DNA of 64,000 bases from Astropecten irregularis (Eukaryota > Echinodermata > Asteroidea > Paxillosida > Astropectinidae), in the NCBI GenBank assembly GCA_963971285.1, contig OZ020262.1, positions 3,660,082-3,724,081 on the forward strand. The letters are read 5' to 3'. The translations under genes and the position numbers were made by a program. Below, piece by piece: positions 50,801 through 62,244 of this stretch; the first letter of the stretch is position 1, and every line of letters starts with the position of its first letter. A model generated the notes under the pieces. That model searched no databases. It had not been told where the DNA came from and saw nothing but the letters and a program-made list of their open reading frames with translations.

Positions 50801-53800
50801 CTTTGTTGCTTATGGGAAAGTTTTCCATTAATCCAGTAATCCCAATCACATTTTAATTTCCAATCTGCAAGTATCAATTTCAAGGTCTGATTTGACAAAG
50901 GGCTAATTACCCCTCCACCTGATATTGCAACTCTCCGACTAAGAATCATTGATGAGTTTGATGCTCTAAGCCGTGTGTAAAACTTGGTCCCAAGTCCATT
51001 CTGACCCATTGTAGAAAAAGAATGATTACTCAGCCATCCGGGACCGTGTATGAAAAAAAAACCATATCATTGGAAAGAGGAGAAATGTGGCTTTAACATG
51101 ATACTACTCACTTTGCTGTACATCTAACACAACCTTCACAAATTTGAATTGAAATCCTGTTGCGTTTTTTTTTATACACACTGTATATGTTCTTTTTGCA
51201 GATTTAATTTGGATCCTTTGAATCAGTACTGGGATGAAGTTATATGGGACGCACTGGAGAAGACATACATGAAACAAACGGTATTGTCATTGACTCTTTG
51301 CTTCTCTTAGCCAAACAACAAAATGTCGATGTAGTAATGTTGTGTTATTCTAAACATCGTTTCTCATCCTGTTTCTCCTGTTTATTACACACTAGGTGAG
51401 TGCATTGGACAAGCAGTTGGAGGCCCCTGTCATGGAAAACGGTGATAACTTCTCCGTTGGAGAGCGGCAGCTCATATGCATGGCTCGCGTTCTACTGAGA
51501 AATAGCAAGGTAATAGTGATATTAATCAACTTCATACTTTGTTTTTTTGTCAAAGAAATGCAGATTTATGGGCAAAAATATCAAGGAAGATCAGTAACAA
51601 TCATCTGTGAAATTCCCATTCCCATACGGTGCCCAATTTTTGAGAAAACAGTTAGAAATGCTCACGGTATTTTAGAAATCTTTTCAAAGGTTTTTTGATC
51701 TTCCGGACATTTTCTGGATAAATCCATCACCATCTTTATACCCTGTAAGTAATATGGGGTACGGTAAATCTGTAAATATTTCTGCTTCGGTATGCTCCAA
51801 AAATATGATACAACCTTTAATTGTATAGGTCAACGAGAATGTTCATAATAATAATAATAAAAATAATAATATTGAACACTTATAATGCGCAGGTATCCGT
51901 CAAGCATGACGCTCATTGCGCAAATAAATTATTATCCCTGGTCATCGGACCATAATTTACATTTCTGAAACCATCTCAACTCCCTGGGGAGCCCCCAGCT
52001 ACCATAAGGTGTAGATAGAGAGGCTAATCAAACCACAAAGCCACAGGTACACATTTACACCTGGGTGAAGTGGAGCAATCATGTGACAAAGCATCTTGCT
52101 CAAGGATACAAGCACCAATACCCTATGGCTGGACTCGAACCCACAATCTGTAGATTGACCACAAGATCTTGAGTTTGACACGCCAGACCACTAGGCCACA
52201 TCACTCCCCACAAAGGAGAGTAGAGAGGTAGAGAAGTGCCCAGTTGCTGTTCAGCCAACAGGCAGAAACTAATGATAACTTAGAAAAATATGATAGTTAT
52301 GGCGGAGGTTTATTGGTCTTAGATAATTGAACATTTCTTGGAGTTTTAGGTCCGGAGCAGGTGTACGTTGAAGTATGACGATATAGCACAATGGCACAAA
52401 ATAGAACAGGTGATGACTAGAGATTATATACCCGGGTAACAGCATTAGTGTAAATACAAATCTCCTTGCACCCAGGACAAGGAAAGCCTTCCATACATAT
52501 TATAGACTGTGCTGGCGCTATACCTCACTTACGTTACGGGGTATTTAGGGGGAGACAGACAGACAAAATAAAATATGGGAAAATTAATTAATGATTTTTT
52601 TTTTTATCTTTAAAGGTTGTATCATACTTTGGTAAGACACCAAAACAGAAATGTTCACAGATTTACCTATTTCTATACAGGGTATAATGGTGGTGGTAGA
52701 AACATGCCGTTAAAATTTCTCCACCTAAAATGGTGTATTTATCCAGAAATATTTAGTAAAACAGCGACTGAAAATCTTTTTGATCTTTTAAAAGACCAAA
52801 AATAAAAGAGAAAAGACTTAAGAAATACTGTGGCCCTTTTTCAGTGTTTTCTCAAAAAGTAGCCATCGTATGGGACTTAAATTTTCACAGATGACTTTTA
52901 CTGTATCTTCCTTGATATTTTTGCCCATGAATATGTATTTCTTTGACAAAAACTAAAGTATGATACTACATGTACCTGTAAGTGTACGCCGTAACTTGAA
53001 AATTTCCAATTAGGAAATTTAACAGAGTTATAAAAACACTAACACATAGAATCACGGAGACAGGCTTAAAAAACTGTTCCTCCTGACATTTCAAACGAAA
53101 AAAAGATGCAAAAGTTAAGCAGACCGTCAGGTGTTCAGGGGCACGCGATTCACCGGGATTCTTTCACCCGGCTTACCGGCTCCCATAATAGTCCCCATAG
53201 GCTTACTGGCAAGCCGACTACTGCGTATCCTCCCCACCATTGAGACCTTAGCCTGACATGCAAAGCTCTGAAGGACTAAGAGGGAGAAACAAGGCGGCCC
53301 CTGGACCATCGCGGTGCCAGGGTCCGCACATGCCATGTTCCATTCATTATCAGAGAGTCAGGATCGGAGAATCGAACCCAGGCTGCCGGAAGTCTGAGCG
53401 GTGGTACCATCGCTTATCCAACCGAGCCACAAGCTTTGGTGACATCCCGGCAGTTTCTAAAACCATTTATACCAGACAATTGACAGGAGAAAAACATTAA
53501 ACAAAATTACTAAGAGCACATCGGGGCTCGAACCCGGGACACCTAATTCGAAGTCCCATTCCCGAACCACTCGGCCATATCACATGTATTGACGGTGTCA
53601 CGGAATGTAGCAGTGAAGTGATTGTCAATGCCCTTTTAACATAAAATCACCGTCGAGCGTGTGTGTGCTTGTAACGATGTAATTGATGATCGGAATAAGT
53701 TCCTAAGAGCCTGCCTATCCTCTTCCAAGCTTAAGAAAGGCATCATGGAATGTACAACATGTCACGAGGCCAAAGGCGCAGATTCAAGGAATAGTACTGG

Positions 53801-55781
53801 GACACCCCCAAACAAAACTGCAAAGAATACACCCGAAATCCACCCCAATCCCGAAATAAGGGACTTCAAACTCGCTATTGATGAACTGAGGAATGAAATC
53901 AAATCCATGAAGACTCCGTTTGTGGAAAATTCTTATCACAGATTCATGCCCTGGAGAGTGAACGTAAAAGTCTACAGACCGCTAACCAGGGAAAACTCCA
54001 TTCGGCCAAACGGCCACATACATTACATGTACAATGTAGTAGCACCATCGACCTCTTCCCTCTCCAAGACAATCAAAGACACCCCCAGCATCCGGACAGC
54101 CTCACCTGTGGACTTCCATTATTAACCAAAGACACACACAAAGCGAACGCCACTGTGAAATTGACACCTCCTGAAACCATTGTAACTCCAGTGGCTAATC
54201 ACTTCACTGCACTGACCAATCAAGCTAGAATGGAACTCCAGGAGTCATCCCCGGAGGAAGTTATTGATCACTGACACTACTATACAATGAGCTAACCAAT
54301 CTAACGAAGCCAGCTCAACAAAATAGAAACAAAAATACGACCACAACCATGAACTCTACTACCACTGGAGTATCCTTCAAACAGCAGATGGAGGAATATC
54401 AAGCCAAGCAGACCATGAAGTTCAAAGACATGCCCTCAAAAAGTGTAACTCTGCTAGGTGATTCCATGGTTAAGCGGATTCAAGGACATAAGCTTAGCCA
54501 ATCATAATCGGTATCAGTCATCTCACGACAAGGAGCTAAAATTGAAGATCTCCAGATCTCCAGATGTCCCACTCCAGATAACTGACCTGATCATCCATGT
54601 GGGGACGAACAACACTCGCGATGATGCTAAAACAATCTCCAAGAAATTGGAATCGCTGTGTGAAACGGCGCAGCAAAAACGTACCATCAATGACATCACC
54701 ATATCATCAATAATGCATAGAAGCCCGGAGAACAAGCGCGACCACGACAAAGTTAATTGTTTCGGCAAACAACCTTATCCGACAGATCTGCTGTGCACAC
54801 GGATGGAAATTCATCAACAATGACAATATCAAACAACGACTCCTAGCATATGATGGAGTCCACCTTGGTCGGGTCGGCATCTATGAATAAGGAATGGAAT
54901 TTTTTTAATGAGCAAGACATCTTGTCCTAAGCAAATTTGTCGTGCTTAAAGCCTCCTGCACATGAGCGCCAAGTGCGTCCGTCAAGGTTCACGAATGAAC
55001 GGTGGCGTAAGCACTTAGCTCTCGTGTGCGGCAGGCTTAACAGCTCCATGAAATTGGCCCCTTTTCGCTCAGAGTAGACCTAGAGTAATATGTACGGACT
55101 CCAAATGGCATTCACACACACCGGCTTGAAGACAATGTGTAATAACGCAATGCATACATTTTCAACGATAACTCCACTTTCCCGCCCAAATCTCAGGTGC
55201 TACTGATGGACGAGGCAACGGCGGCCATTGATACAGAGACAGACAGTCTGATCCAGCAGACGATACGGGATGTATTCAAAGACTGTACCATGCTTATCAT
55301 AGCACATAGACTCCACACTGTCCTGAATTGTGATCGTATTATGGTACTGGACAAGGGCCAGGTTAGTTCATCTTACTAGGCACATACATTCTTTAACCAT
55401 ACGTTCTCAAAAGTTAGAGAACCAGTCGAAAGTAATTTACATGTACATTTACATGTACCGAATTCTGGCTGAGATCATTTGTGTTTCGCCGACCAAGCCG
55501 TTTTTCTTTTAAATATTGTACCGATCCAAGGTTTGTGCTTAGAGGAAGCTTGTATTAAAAGTTTGCCGCCGGCTGAAACTCTTCTCACTTTGGTAGATCG
55601 AATCATTGTATTCATCCTGAAGTTTGGAATGAAACTAATGACTGGACGTTTTCTCCTCCTCCCTTTGGTGGTTTTATAGATTCTGGAGTTTGGCAAGCCA
55701 GAAGTGTTGGTAGGCGACACGGGGTCTCACTTCAGCCGAATGCTTGCTGCAGCAGAGCACAATGACGGTAACCTAGACTGA
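47813..55781 (+). CDS. duplicated NBD2 cassette, copy 4 (partial gene)
   Basis: Exons equivalent to w17-w23 are at 47813-47905, 48014-48203, 49197-49356, 51202-51280, 51396-51509, 55197-55361 and 55680-55781. Frame and splice sites are kept. It is the most divergent copy: PASGD for PANGD in w18, NISLHD for NIGLHD in w19 and RDVFKD for RDAFKD in w22. A Tc1/mariner-like foldback sits 18 bp upstream of the w20 acceptor. The catalytic motifs are unchanged. Confidence 0.85.
50326..51183 (-). mobile_element. Tc1/mariner-like foldback with transposase remnant, unit 4 only
   Basis: Termini CAGTGTGTATAAAAAA and its inverse lie between TA dinucleotides (50324-50325, 51184-51185). The arms are about 277 bp each (50326-50602, 50906-51183). 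Between them, on the minus strand, are transposase C-terminal pieces: [18 protein letters not shown] and, in a second frame, [15 protein letters not shown] and [15 protein letters not shown]. These resemble the end of the DDE domain. A frameshift separates the two pieces, so the element is not autonomous. Units 1-3 keep the empty TATATA site. Confidence 0.88.
52614..52978 (+). mobile_element. family A TTAA MITE in intron w21, unit 4
   Basis: Same insertion as 42278-42640 at the matching site. Confidence 0.8.
53661..54890 (+). mobile_element. fossil retroelement ORF with SGNH-like domain, unit 4
   Basis: Same fossil, diverged, broken. Confidence 0.6.
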
Positions 55782-56011
55782 AACCATGGTAATCTTTCCA
55801 AGACAGTGCATCAGACCATGGTCAGACAGACAACAAGCTTTCTGCTGCATGTCATCGCAGTGAACAACCATACGCACACACGGATAAATCGATATCACTT
55901 CTCGAATTCGAATTCTATTTTCAATTATTCGTTATAATTATTAACCGAATTTTAAACATGAATATAATAACGATCTGTTTGTCAGTTTGAATAAAAACCA
56001 TATCTTTGCTT

Positions 56012-56317
56012 AATCCCGAAATCCCATCGTGAAAAGAATATTTTCAACGTCGTAGCTTTGTCTGCATTGAATTGTATATGCTTAATAGTTAGAGGTGCTA
56101 ACCCTTGATGCTAACATTATTAAAACATTGCAAATATGTTAATTTCTTGTGTGAATTACAATGTCTCCATTATTTTAATGGTTTGCGTGATTGGAAAAAC
56201 ACACGGGATTAACAAAAATCTCAGATGGCGGCCATTTTGAAAAATAAAAAATAAAAAGCCCCTCTTTTTCATTTTTTTGAAAAACCTGGACGAGAAACAT
56301 TTTTTTTTCCTTGGCCT
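56012..56317. mobile_element. right part of MITE H2, unit 4
   Basis: The right end (GGACGAGAAAC...CCTTGGCC, then TTA) is present. The left end is gone with a deletion that joins the 3' flank at CTTTGCTTA to the inside of the element. Confidence 0.8.
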
Positions 56318-56382
56318 TACTTTGTCTTTTAACGTGAGACTCGTGCTGTTTGGTCCAAGGTGCATGCTGTCAGGGGGCTTAA

Positions 56383-56748
56383 AGGGAGGGTACAGAATTG
56401 GTAAGACAAAATACACTTCATAATCACAGATTCACATAAAACTTACACAGTATAATGGTTATGATAGGAGAAAACATCCCTTGAAATGTTTTTGTCTGAA
56501 ATGCCATATTCGTTGAGAAATAAATGAAACTTTTTTCCGATTGGAATAAATCGCTTCGAAGCGTTTTATTCATTCGTTGAATTGTGTACAGTTCTCTGTA
56601 CACGGGTTTTCACCATTTTCTCGTGAACAAGATGGCTGATTGACCTCAAACTACTACAGGTTTGTCAGTTAAGGTATATGATGGATTACATAATGTGCTT
56701 TCACTGTCAGCAACGGTTTTGTCGCAAAACCAGTTCTGTACCATCCCT
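56383..56748. mobile_element. TTAA-type MITE, family C, unit 4 only
   Basis: Termini AGGGAGGGTACAGAA and TTCTGTACCATCCCT are bounded by TTAA. Units 1 and 2 have the empty site GGGGGCTTAAGGATG. A second copy is at 61645-62003. Confidence 0.88.
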
Positions 56749-57103
56749 TTAAGGATGTTCCAATTTGTGAAGAGAGTCAATATGAGGCTGTTTCATAATA
56801 ACCATGCCATATAGGTCATAAAATATAAGTGAGGTATTATTAATTATATACTAATACACAATAGTATCACAGTGTTTACTTCCATCATCTTGAAAGCATG
56901 TTACTGTATACATTTAATTGCCTTAATGTTTGAACGCACGTTTGAAAGTTTGTAAATATTGTTATTCCCAGTAATTTCGATTTCCACCGGAGATCAAGGC
57001 CTAAAACTAGACCAGCAAGACTTTCCGTTCTTATTTTATTGAATTGTTTACATAATAAATCATCACATAGGCCTAACTGAGTTACCGAGTCTTACTTGGC
57101 TCT

Positions 57104-57400
57104 ACATGGCGTACACATCGGTAACAACCTCCTCCCCCTCCCCTTCCCCCCCCCCCCCCCCCCCTGTACGCATGCTGTACGCATCGGTAACCTCCCCCCT
57201 CCCCCTCCCTCCCGCTTTGGATAATAATGTATCCAAAGCTTGACACGGTGTGGTCGCGTGTCCGTCCTTAGGTTTGGGGAGATGGCTAACTTTCCCTCAC
57301 TCGTTCCCGACACCTCATGTTCTTCGCCACATGTACATGTATTCGTATTGGGCACAGTATTTTATCCCCAACTCTTAAATCCCCAACTCTAATATCCCCA
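57104..57400. repeat. C-tract repeat abutting the end of unit 4
   Basis: GTACACATCGGTAACAACC, long C-runs and GTACGCATCGGTAACC form an inverted relative of the G-tract repeats at 60090-60560. No gene seen. Confidence 0.55.
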
Positions 57401-57407
57401 TTTCTAC

Positions 57408-57532
57408 AGGGTGCACCCGAAAGGATCCCCTGCTGGATTACCGGTATAGGGTACTCCACGTCCCTTCATGCTTAAAAACCATGGCAAAGGGTAATATGCC
57501 AATACAGCAGGGGATACTGAGGGTGCACCCTT
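57408..57532. mobile_element. 125-bp inverted-repeat element
   Basis: The ends AGGGTGCACCC and GGGTGCACCCT, with inner arms GGATCCCCTGCTG and CAGCAGGGGATAC, form a hairpin-like MITE. Family unknown. Confidence 0.6.
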
Positions 57533-57708
57533 CCTAAAAATAATGAGCCCAATATGCACCTAGTCCAAACTAGAGACAGGACTGCACCAAGAGGTCAGCC
57601 ATAGATTCTTATAACAGGTCTTGGTCATTACCACATGTTTCATTATCGCCTAACATGCATTAGAGGTTACATGAATATTCCGTTCAAGCTACCGGCTTTC
57701 CCTATACC

Positions 57709-57908
57709 NNNNNNNNNNNNNNNNNNNNNNNNNNNNNNNNNNNNNNNNNNNNNNNNNNNNNNNNNNNNNNNNNNNNNNNNNNNNNNNNNNNNNNNNNNNN
57801 NNNNNNNNNNNNNNNNNNNNNNNNNNNNNNNNNNNNNNNNNNNNNNNNNNNNNNNNNNNNNNNNNNNNNNNNNNNNNNNNNNNNNNNNNNNNNNNNNNNN
57901 NNNNNNNN
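57709..57908. other. assembly gap
   Basis: Exactly 200 N, so the true size is probably unknown. It falls about 600 bp after the end of the tandem array. Confidence 0.99.
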
Positions 57909-58845
57909 TCGACCTCAAAGCGTCCAACAGCGTCTGCTTCACGGGCAGTAATTTTTGGCCGCGATACAGACGTGATACAGACGGGAAAGCCTGTGTGACC
58001 GCCCCTTTAGGAGAAAGAACGCCACAACCACTAAATGTTCTATTCTACCAGGACAGTAGACTTGATAGTTGGACTCTTTCCCAAGGCGTAAGGAGTTACC
58101 CAGTGAACCAACGCGCCTGGGTAGAGTCAAGCCACCCTTACGTAACCGGTGTTTTTTTTTTTTTTTTTTTTTTGTCCTTTCCCCTTTGTTTTTTAGTTTG
58201 TTTGGTTTTCTTCTTTTGTGGCCCATTTCATTTTCTCTATGAGGGTCGGTTTGCGGAAGCACCGTGAACGTAAGAATCGCCCGCACTCAGCCCGCCCGCG
58301 CCCCCGCGAGGCCCCGGCGCCCCGACCAGCCAGCCCCGGTCCCCAGGAGGACCAAAGCAGGCAGGCCAAATCGCCGAGACCCCGCGGAGAAGCGCAAGCG
58401 AAACAGAAGCGCGAAACAGGCCTCAAATCTTTCTTCATATTCCTTATTCCTCGCTCCGAAGGTGATCAATAATTTTGTAGTCGCTAGTAGGCCTATACCT
58501 CTTTTATACCTGTACTATATGAAACAGTCCCCAATAATTGGCTCCCGAGTCCTGACTCTTTCGTAATGGGCTCTCATTCTATACCTGAGGCCAACCCCAC
58601 CAGCGCCCCGCGACCATCACCGAAGCCCAAGCCCACCGCCAAACGGGAAAGATCGCCGCACGAAGCAGCGACCGGTCCCCGCCTAGCGGCGGATCCCAGC
58701 CCCAGCGACGGCCGCAAAGCGCAAGCAAAATCGGCCTCTGGTATTTTCCTTTCTTCTCGCATAACATTTATCGTATAGCATACGTGATTTACCCCTTTCC
58801 TGTAAATCAGACCGTGGTAGTTAGCACTCGGACTCAACTATTTAT
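57909..58845. other. gap-adjacent and GC-rich region without recognised gene
   Basis: A T-run near 58150 is followed by two GC- and CpG-rich blocks (about 58250-58420 and 58590-58740). Both give Arg/Pro/Ala-rich open frames and both contain AAAGCGCAAGC or close variants. I recognise no protein. The blocks could be two degenerate copies of one repeat or a CpG-rich promoter or exon. Confidence 0.4.
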
Positions 58846-58849
58846 TCTT

Positions 58850-59150
58850 TTTCTGCACAAACAGTCCAATGTCATGCTACTTAATCTTCTCTCATTTCTT
58901 CTTTGCATAAAGGTCCATCATAATATGTTATTTGCTCTTCTTTCTTTCCCTTTTTCATAACAGTCCGTCGTTATGCTATTTTTGTTCCACTGCATAACAG
59001 TCCATCGTTATGCTGTTTGCTATTTTCTTCCCTCTGCATAGCAGTCCATCGCTATACGCTACCGGTATGTGTTTCCGACACAACAGTCCATCGTTGAGTC
59101 ATTTGCACATTACCTTTATTCTGGGTTACAGTCCCACTTTATGATATTGT
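58850..59150 (+). repeat. irregular array of small hairpins with constant loop
   Basis: AGTCCATC-like cores occur at about 58862, 58911, 58962, 58998, 59042, 59084 and 59130, spaced 35-51 bp by pyrimidine-rich DNA. Around four of them the flanks pair: CATAAC/GTTATG, GCATAAC/GTTATGC, ATAGC/GCTAT, and CAAC/GTTG with outer GAC/GTC. See findings. Confidence 0.65.
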
Positions 59151-59159
59151 AATCCTTGA

Positions 59160-59520
59160 AATTCTACTAAATCAGGCTTGTTTGAGATAGGTCCTTCGTA
59201 CAGTACGAGCTTGAAGTTGCCGGGTGGGCTCGGGCGTCGCTGGCAGGACCAAATGGTGCACTCGAATTTCGTACTCAGTAATCGACGAGATATTGACTAC
59301 CATTCTTCGAGTTCTTCCAGACTGGAATACGAAGATTTTACCGTTGCTGTAGATGGTGCGGTGTGGTGCGGCTTCGGTGTTGGCGTGATACGACTCCGGG
59401 AGCGTGGACAGAGACGGTCTGTACTGCGTGGGTTCCAACAACAAACTGAGGATTATACGGACTTCACGCGACTGCTACGTCATCACGGTTTGGATAATAG
59501 CATCATCCCATCCTGACTCC
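59160..59520. other. open frame of unknown meaning
   Basis: A plus-strand frame of about 112 codons (59178-59516, GTG or TTG-type start) and an opposite-strand frame of 90 codons overlap. Neither resembles a family I know, and neither has an obvious splice context. I cannot say whether it is coding. Confidence 0.25.
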
Positions 59521-59536
59521 CATGAGTACCAAAGAT

Positions 59537-59738
59537 ACACGGGTTTACACTTCTAAAAAAGCGCATGCGTGGTAGTGCCTCGTTTCGAAGTCGCGATCAA
59601 AACCGCCGAAGTGTAAACCCGTGTATTGTCTTCGACAATGGACGGGCTTACACTTCGAAAGTGCGCATGAGTGGAAGTGCCTCGTTTTGAAGTTGCGTTT
59701 TGAAAATCTAAGATGGCTGCCATGGTGTAAACCCGTGT
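59537..59738. mobile_element. two related small inverted-repeat elements
   Basis: ACACGGGTTTACACTTC and GAAGTGTAAACCCGTGT bound 59537-59624. A second, diverged copy runs 59642-59738 and ends GTGTAAACCCGTGT. Both contain GCGCATG(A/C)GTGG. Confidence 0.65.
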
Positions 59739-60084
59739 ATTATAAAGCGCTCACGCGCAAGATGGATAACTGACCATAGGGCGCGTGGTAATGGAGGTCG
59801 CCATTCTATTATTTATACACGATCCGCCATTCTGGTGTGCAAATAGCGAGTTGTTTGTACACGGGACAATGAGGCTGGACGCTTTATCAAAGAAAATGGG
59901 AATGTTAGGCAAGATTTTGGCCCGAATTCGATTAAACCTATTGTTTATTGTAAATACAAACATTTGACATTGGTGTGAAGCAGCTGAATATGAAAACGGC
60001 AATTTTTTCTGGTTTTCTGGACCTACTTTTGCAAGTCGCTGACATCATGCTATGGAAACTCCGCACGTGGAGCGCCCGCCCAAG

Positions 60085-60560
60085 AAGGGGCCGTCCATAA
60101 AGTACGTACGCACAAAGGGAGGGAGGGGGGGGGGGGGGTTGTTACCGATGCGTACGCCATGCGTACAGGGGGGGGGGAGGGGGGGTTAAGGCCAACGCGT
60201 ACCGTACGCAAGCGAAAATTTTGCATAGCATTATCGCGCGGAAAGGGAGGTAAACAACGTGAAAAAGCACCGGGATTGTTTTGTTTTTTCCTTGTTTTTT
60301 TTCTTATTCAACATAAAAAATAGTAAATCCATCTGTAAATGTATAAAAACCTGTTAAACTTTAGTCATTCATTTCAGAATTTGAGAGTGACGTCCCAATA
60401 ACGGTACCGGCCCGGATTACGGTGACATTTTAATGATACTAAAGCAAGGGACCACGAGAAGTGAAAAATCTAATGTGGAATGCGTATGCGTACAGGGGGG
60501 AGGGGGGTTGGGACCACTGCGTACGCCATGCGTACCCTCTGGGGGAGGGGGGGGGGGGTC
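60085..60560. repeat. G-tract repeats with GCGTACGCCATGCGTAC
   Basis: It begins with GGGGCCGTCCATAAAGTACG. Two blocks (60096-60200 and 60480-60560) each have long G-runs beside GCGTACGCCATGCGTAC. An inverted relative lies at 57108-57200. It is probably a MITE family. Confidence 0.6.
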
Positions 60561-61134
60561 AAAAAGTCTGCATTTCGTTTCAGTGGAGAGTTCCCATCTT
60601 GTACAGTGTAGGCTACACACAGTGAAACAGAAATTCAAATAGGCCTATAAGCATATGTATTATAACACTGGACATAACAGCCATGTATCCTCTGCAAAAC
60701 ATCATTTAAGACTTTATTCAGAATTTATATGGTGCAAAAAGCTGTTTGATGAACCAAATTAAATGTATCCCTTTATCCCCAGAGTCAGGCTAGATTTGCT
60801 ACACCAACTACTTGAAATCTTGAAAAGAAACATTATTTTAATCAAAAGACCCAGACAGTTAATGGAACACCAGAACATCGTGCATTTTCCCAAACAATCC
60901 AATAAAAACCAATGACAATGGACAAAGGAGATACAACAAGTACTCTTTGAGCTGCCAGTAGTAAAAATATAATCTTCAAATTTTCCAGTACAAAAATACA
61001 TGTACTTGTACATAGCACTTATTGTAGTATCGAGTACAAGCAGTTTAAATTTATATGGAAATTGCTTGTGGAAGACATTTAGGGAAACTTTTGAAATAAT
61101 GCAATGAAAACTTACAAAGTCATTTTTTTGTTAA

Positions 61135-61485
61135 AGGTAATATCATACTTTGGTTTTTGTAAAAGAAATGCAGATTCATATGCAAAAATTTCAAGACAGA
61201 TAAAGTATAAGTCATCTGTGAAATTCCTAATACGGTGCTGACCTTCTGCGAAAACAGTGAAAAACGTTCACGGAATTTATTTAATCTAGTCACCGTTATT
61301 TTGTATCTTTTAAAGATCAAAAATGTTTTTTGTCCTTGCTTTTACTAATTTCTTGATAAATACACCGTTTCAGGGTGAAAAATGTTAAAAGTATGTTTCT
61401 ACCAGCAACAGTCCATATCCTGACATATAAAGGAAAATCTGTGAACATTTCTGTTTTAGTTTCCGACCGAAGTATGATAGTACCT
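61135..61485 (-). mobile_element. TTAA-type MITE, family A
   Basis: TTAA at 61131-61134 and 61486-61489, termini AGGTAATATCATACTTTGG and AAGTATGATAGTACCT. Confidence 0.85.
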
Positions 61486-61644
61486 TTAAAGTTAAGCAAA
61501 TAATTATGGAACAGAAATTAATATCTCTCTCCAAAATCCATAAACTACAGCAGTAATGGATACAATGACAAATGTATAATTGTTTTCAGCCATTAAACTT
61601 TTCCAATCAATAGACCAATGAATGACATGAAATAAATACTTTAA

Positions 61645-62003
61645 AGGGATGGTACAAAATTGGTAAGACAAGATACACTTCAAGATAACAGATTCACATA
61701 AAACTTACACAGTATAATGGTGATGATAGGAGAAAACATCCCATGGAATGTTTTTGTCTGAAATGCCATATTCGTTGAGATTTAAATGAAACTATTTTCC
61801 GATTGGAACAAATCGTTTTGAAGCGTTTCATTCATTCGTTGAAATGCGTAAATGGGTTTTCACTATTTTCTCGTGACCCAGATGGCTGATTGACATCAAA
61901 CTTCTACAGGTTTGTCAGTTAAGGTATAATTATGATGAATTACATAATGTGCTTTCACTGTCAGCAACGGTTTTGTCGCAAAAACCAGTTCTGTACCATC
62001 CCT
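61645..62003. mobile_element. TTAA-type MITE, family C
   Basis: TTAA at 61641-61644 and 62004-62007, termini AGGGATGGTACA and TGTACCATCCCT. Sister of 56383-56748. Confidence 0.88.
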
Positions 62004-62244
62004 TTAAATATTGTCAATCGAATAGATATTCTAAATTAAATTTTTCTTTTAATATTCTTTAATCACGTGCATTCTCTGTAGTTGACATAATTTTCCTGTC
62101 ATTCCAGGTGGAAAATCTAAAATTTACTTTTTGTTTGTTTGTTGACATAGTACTGAATACTGATACTCAGAATTTATAAAGTGCAACCCTCACCCACGAA
62201 GCTATGGACTATGAAACTATTCTGAAGGGTGCACCGTTAATGTT

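Noticed and set aside
58218-58778. Arg/Pro-rich proteins
   Set aside because: Low-complexity frames in GC-rich DNA, open in several frames on both strands; no family support.
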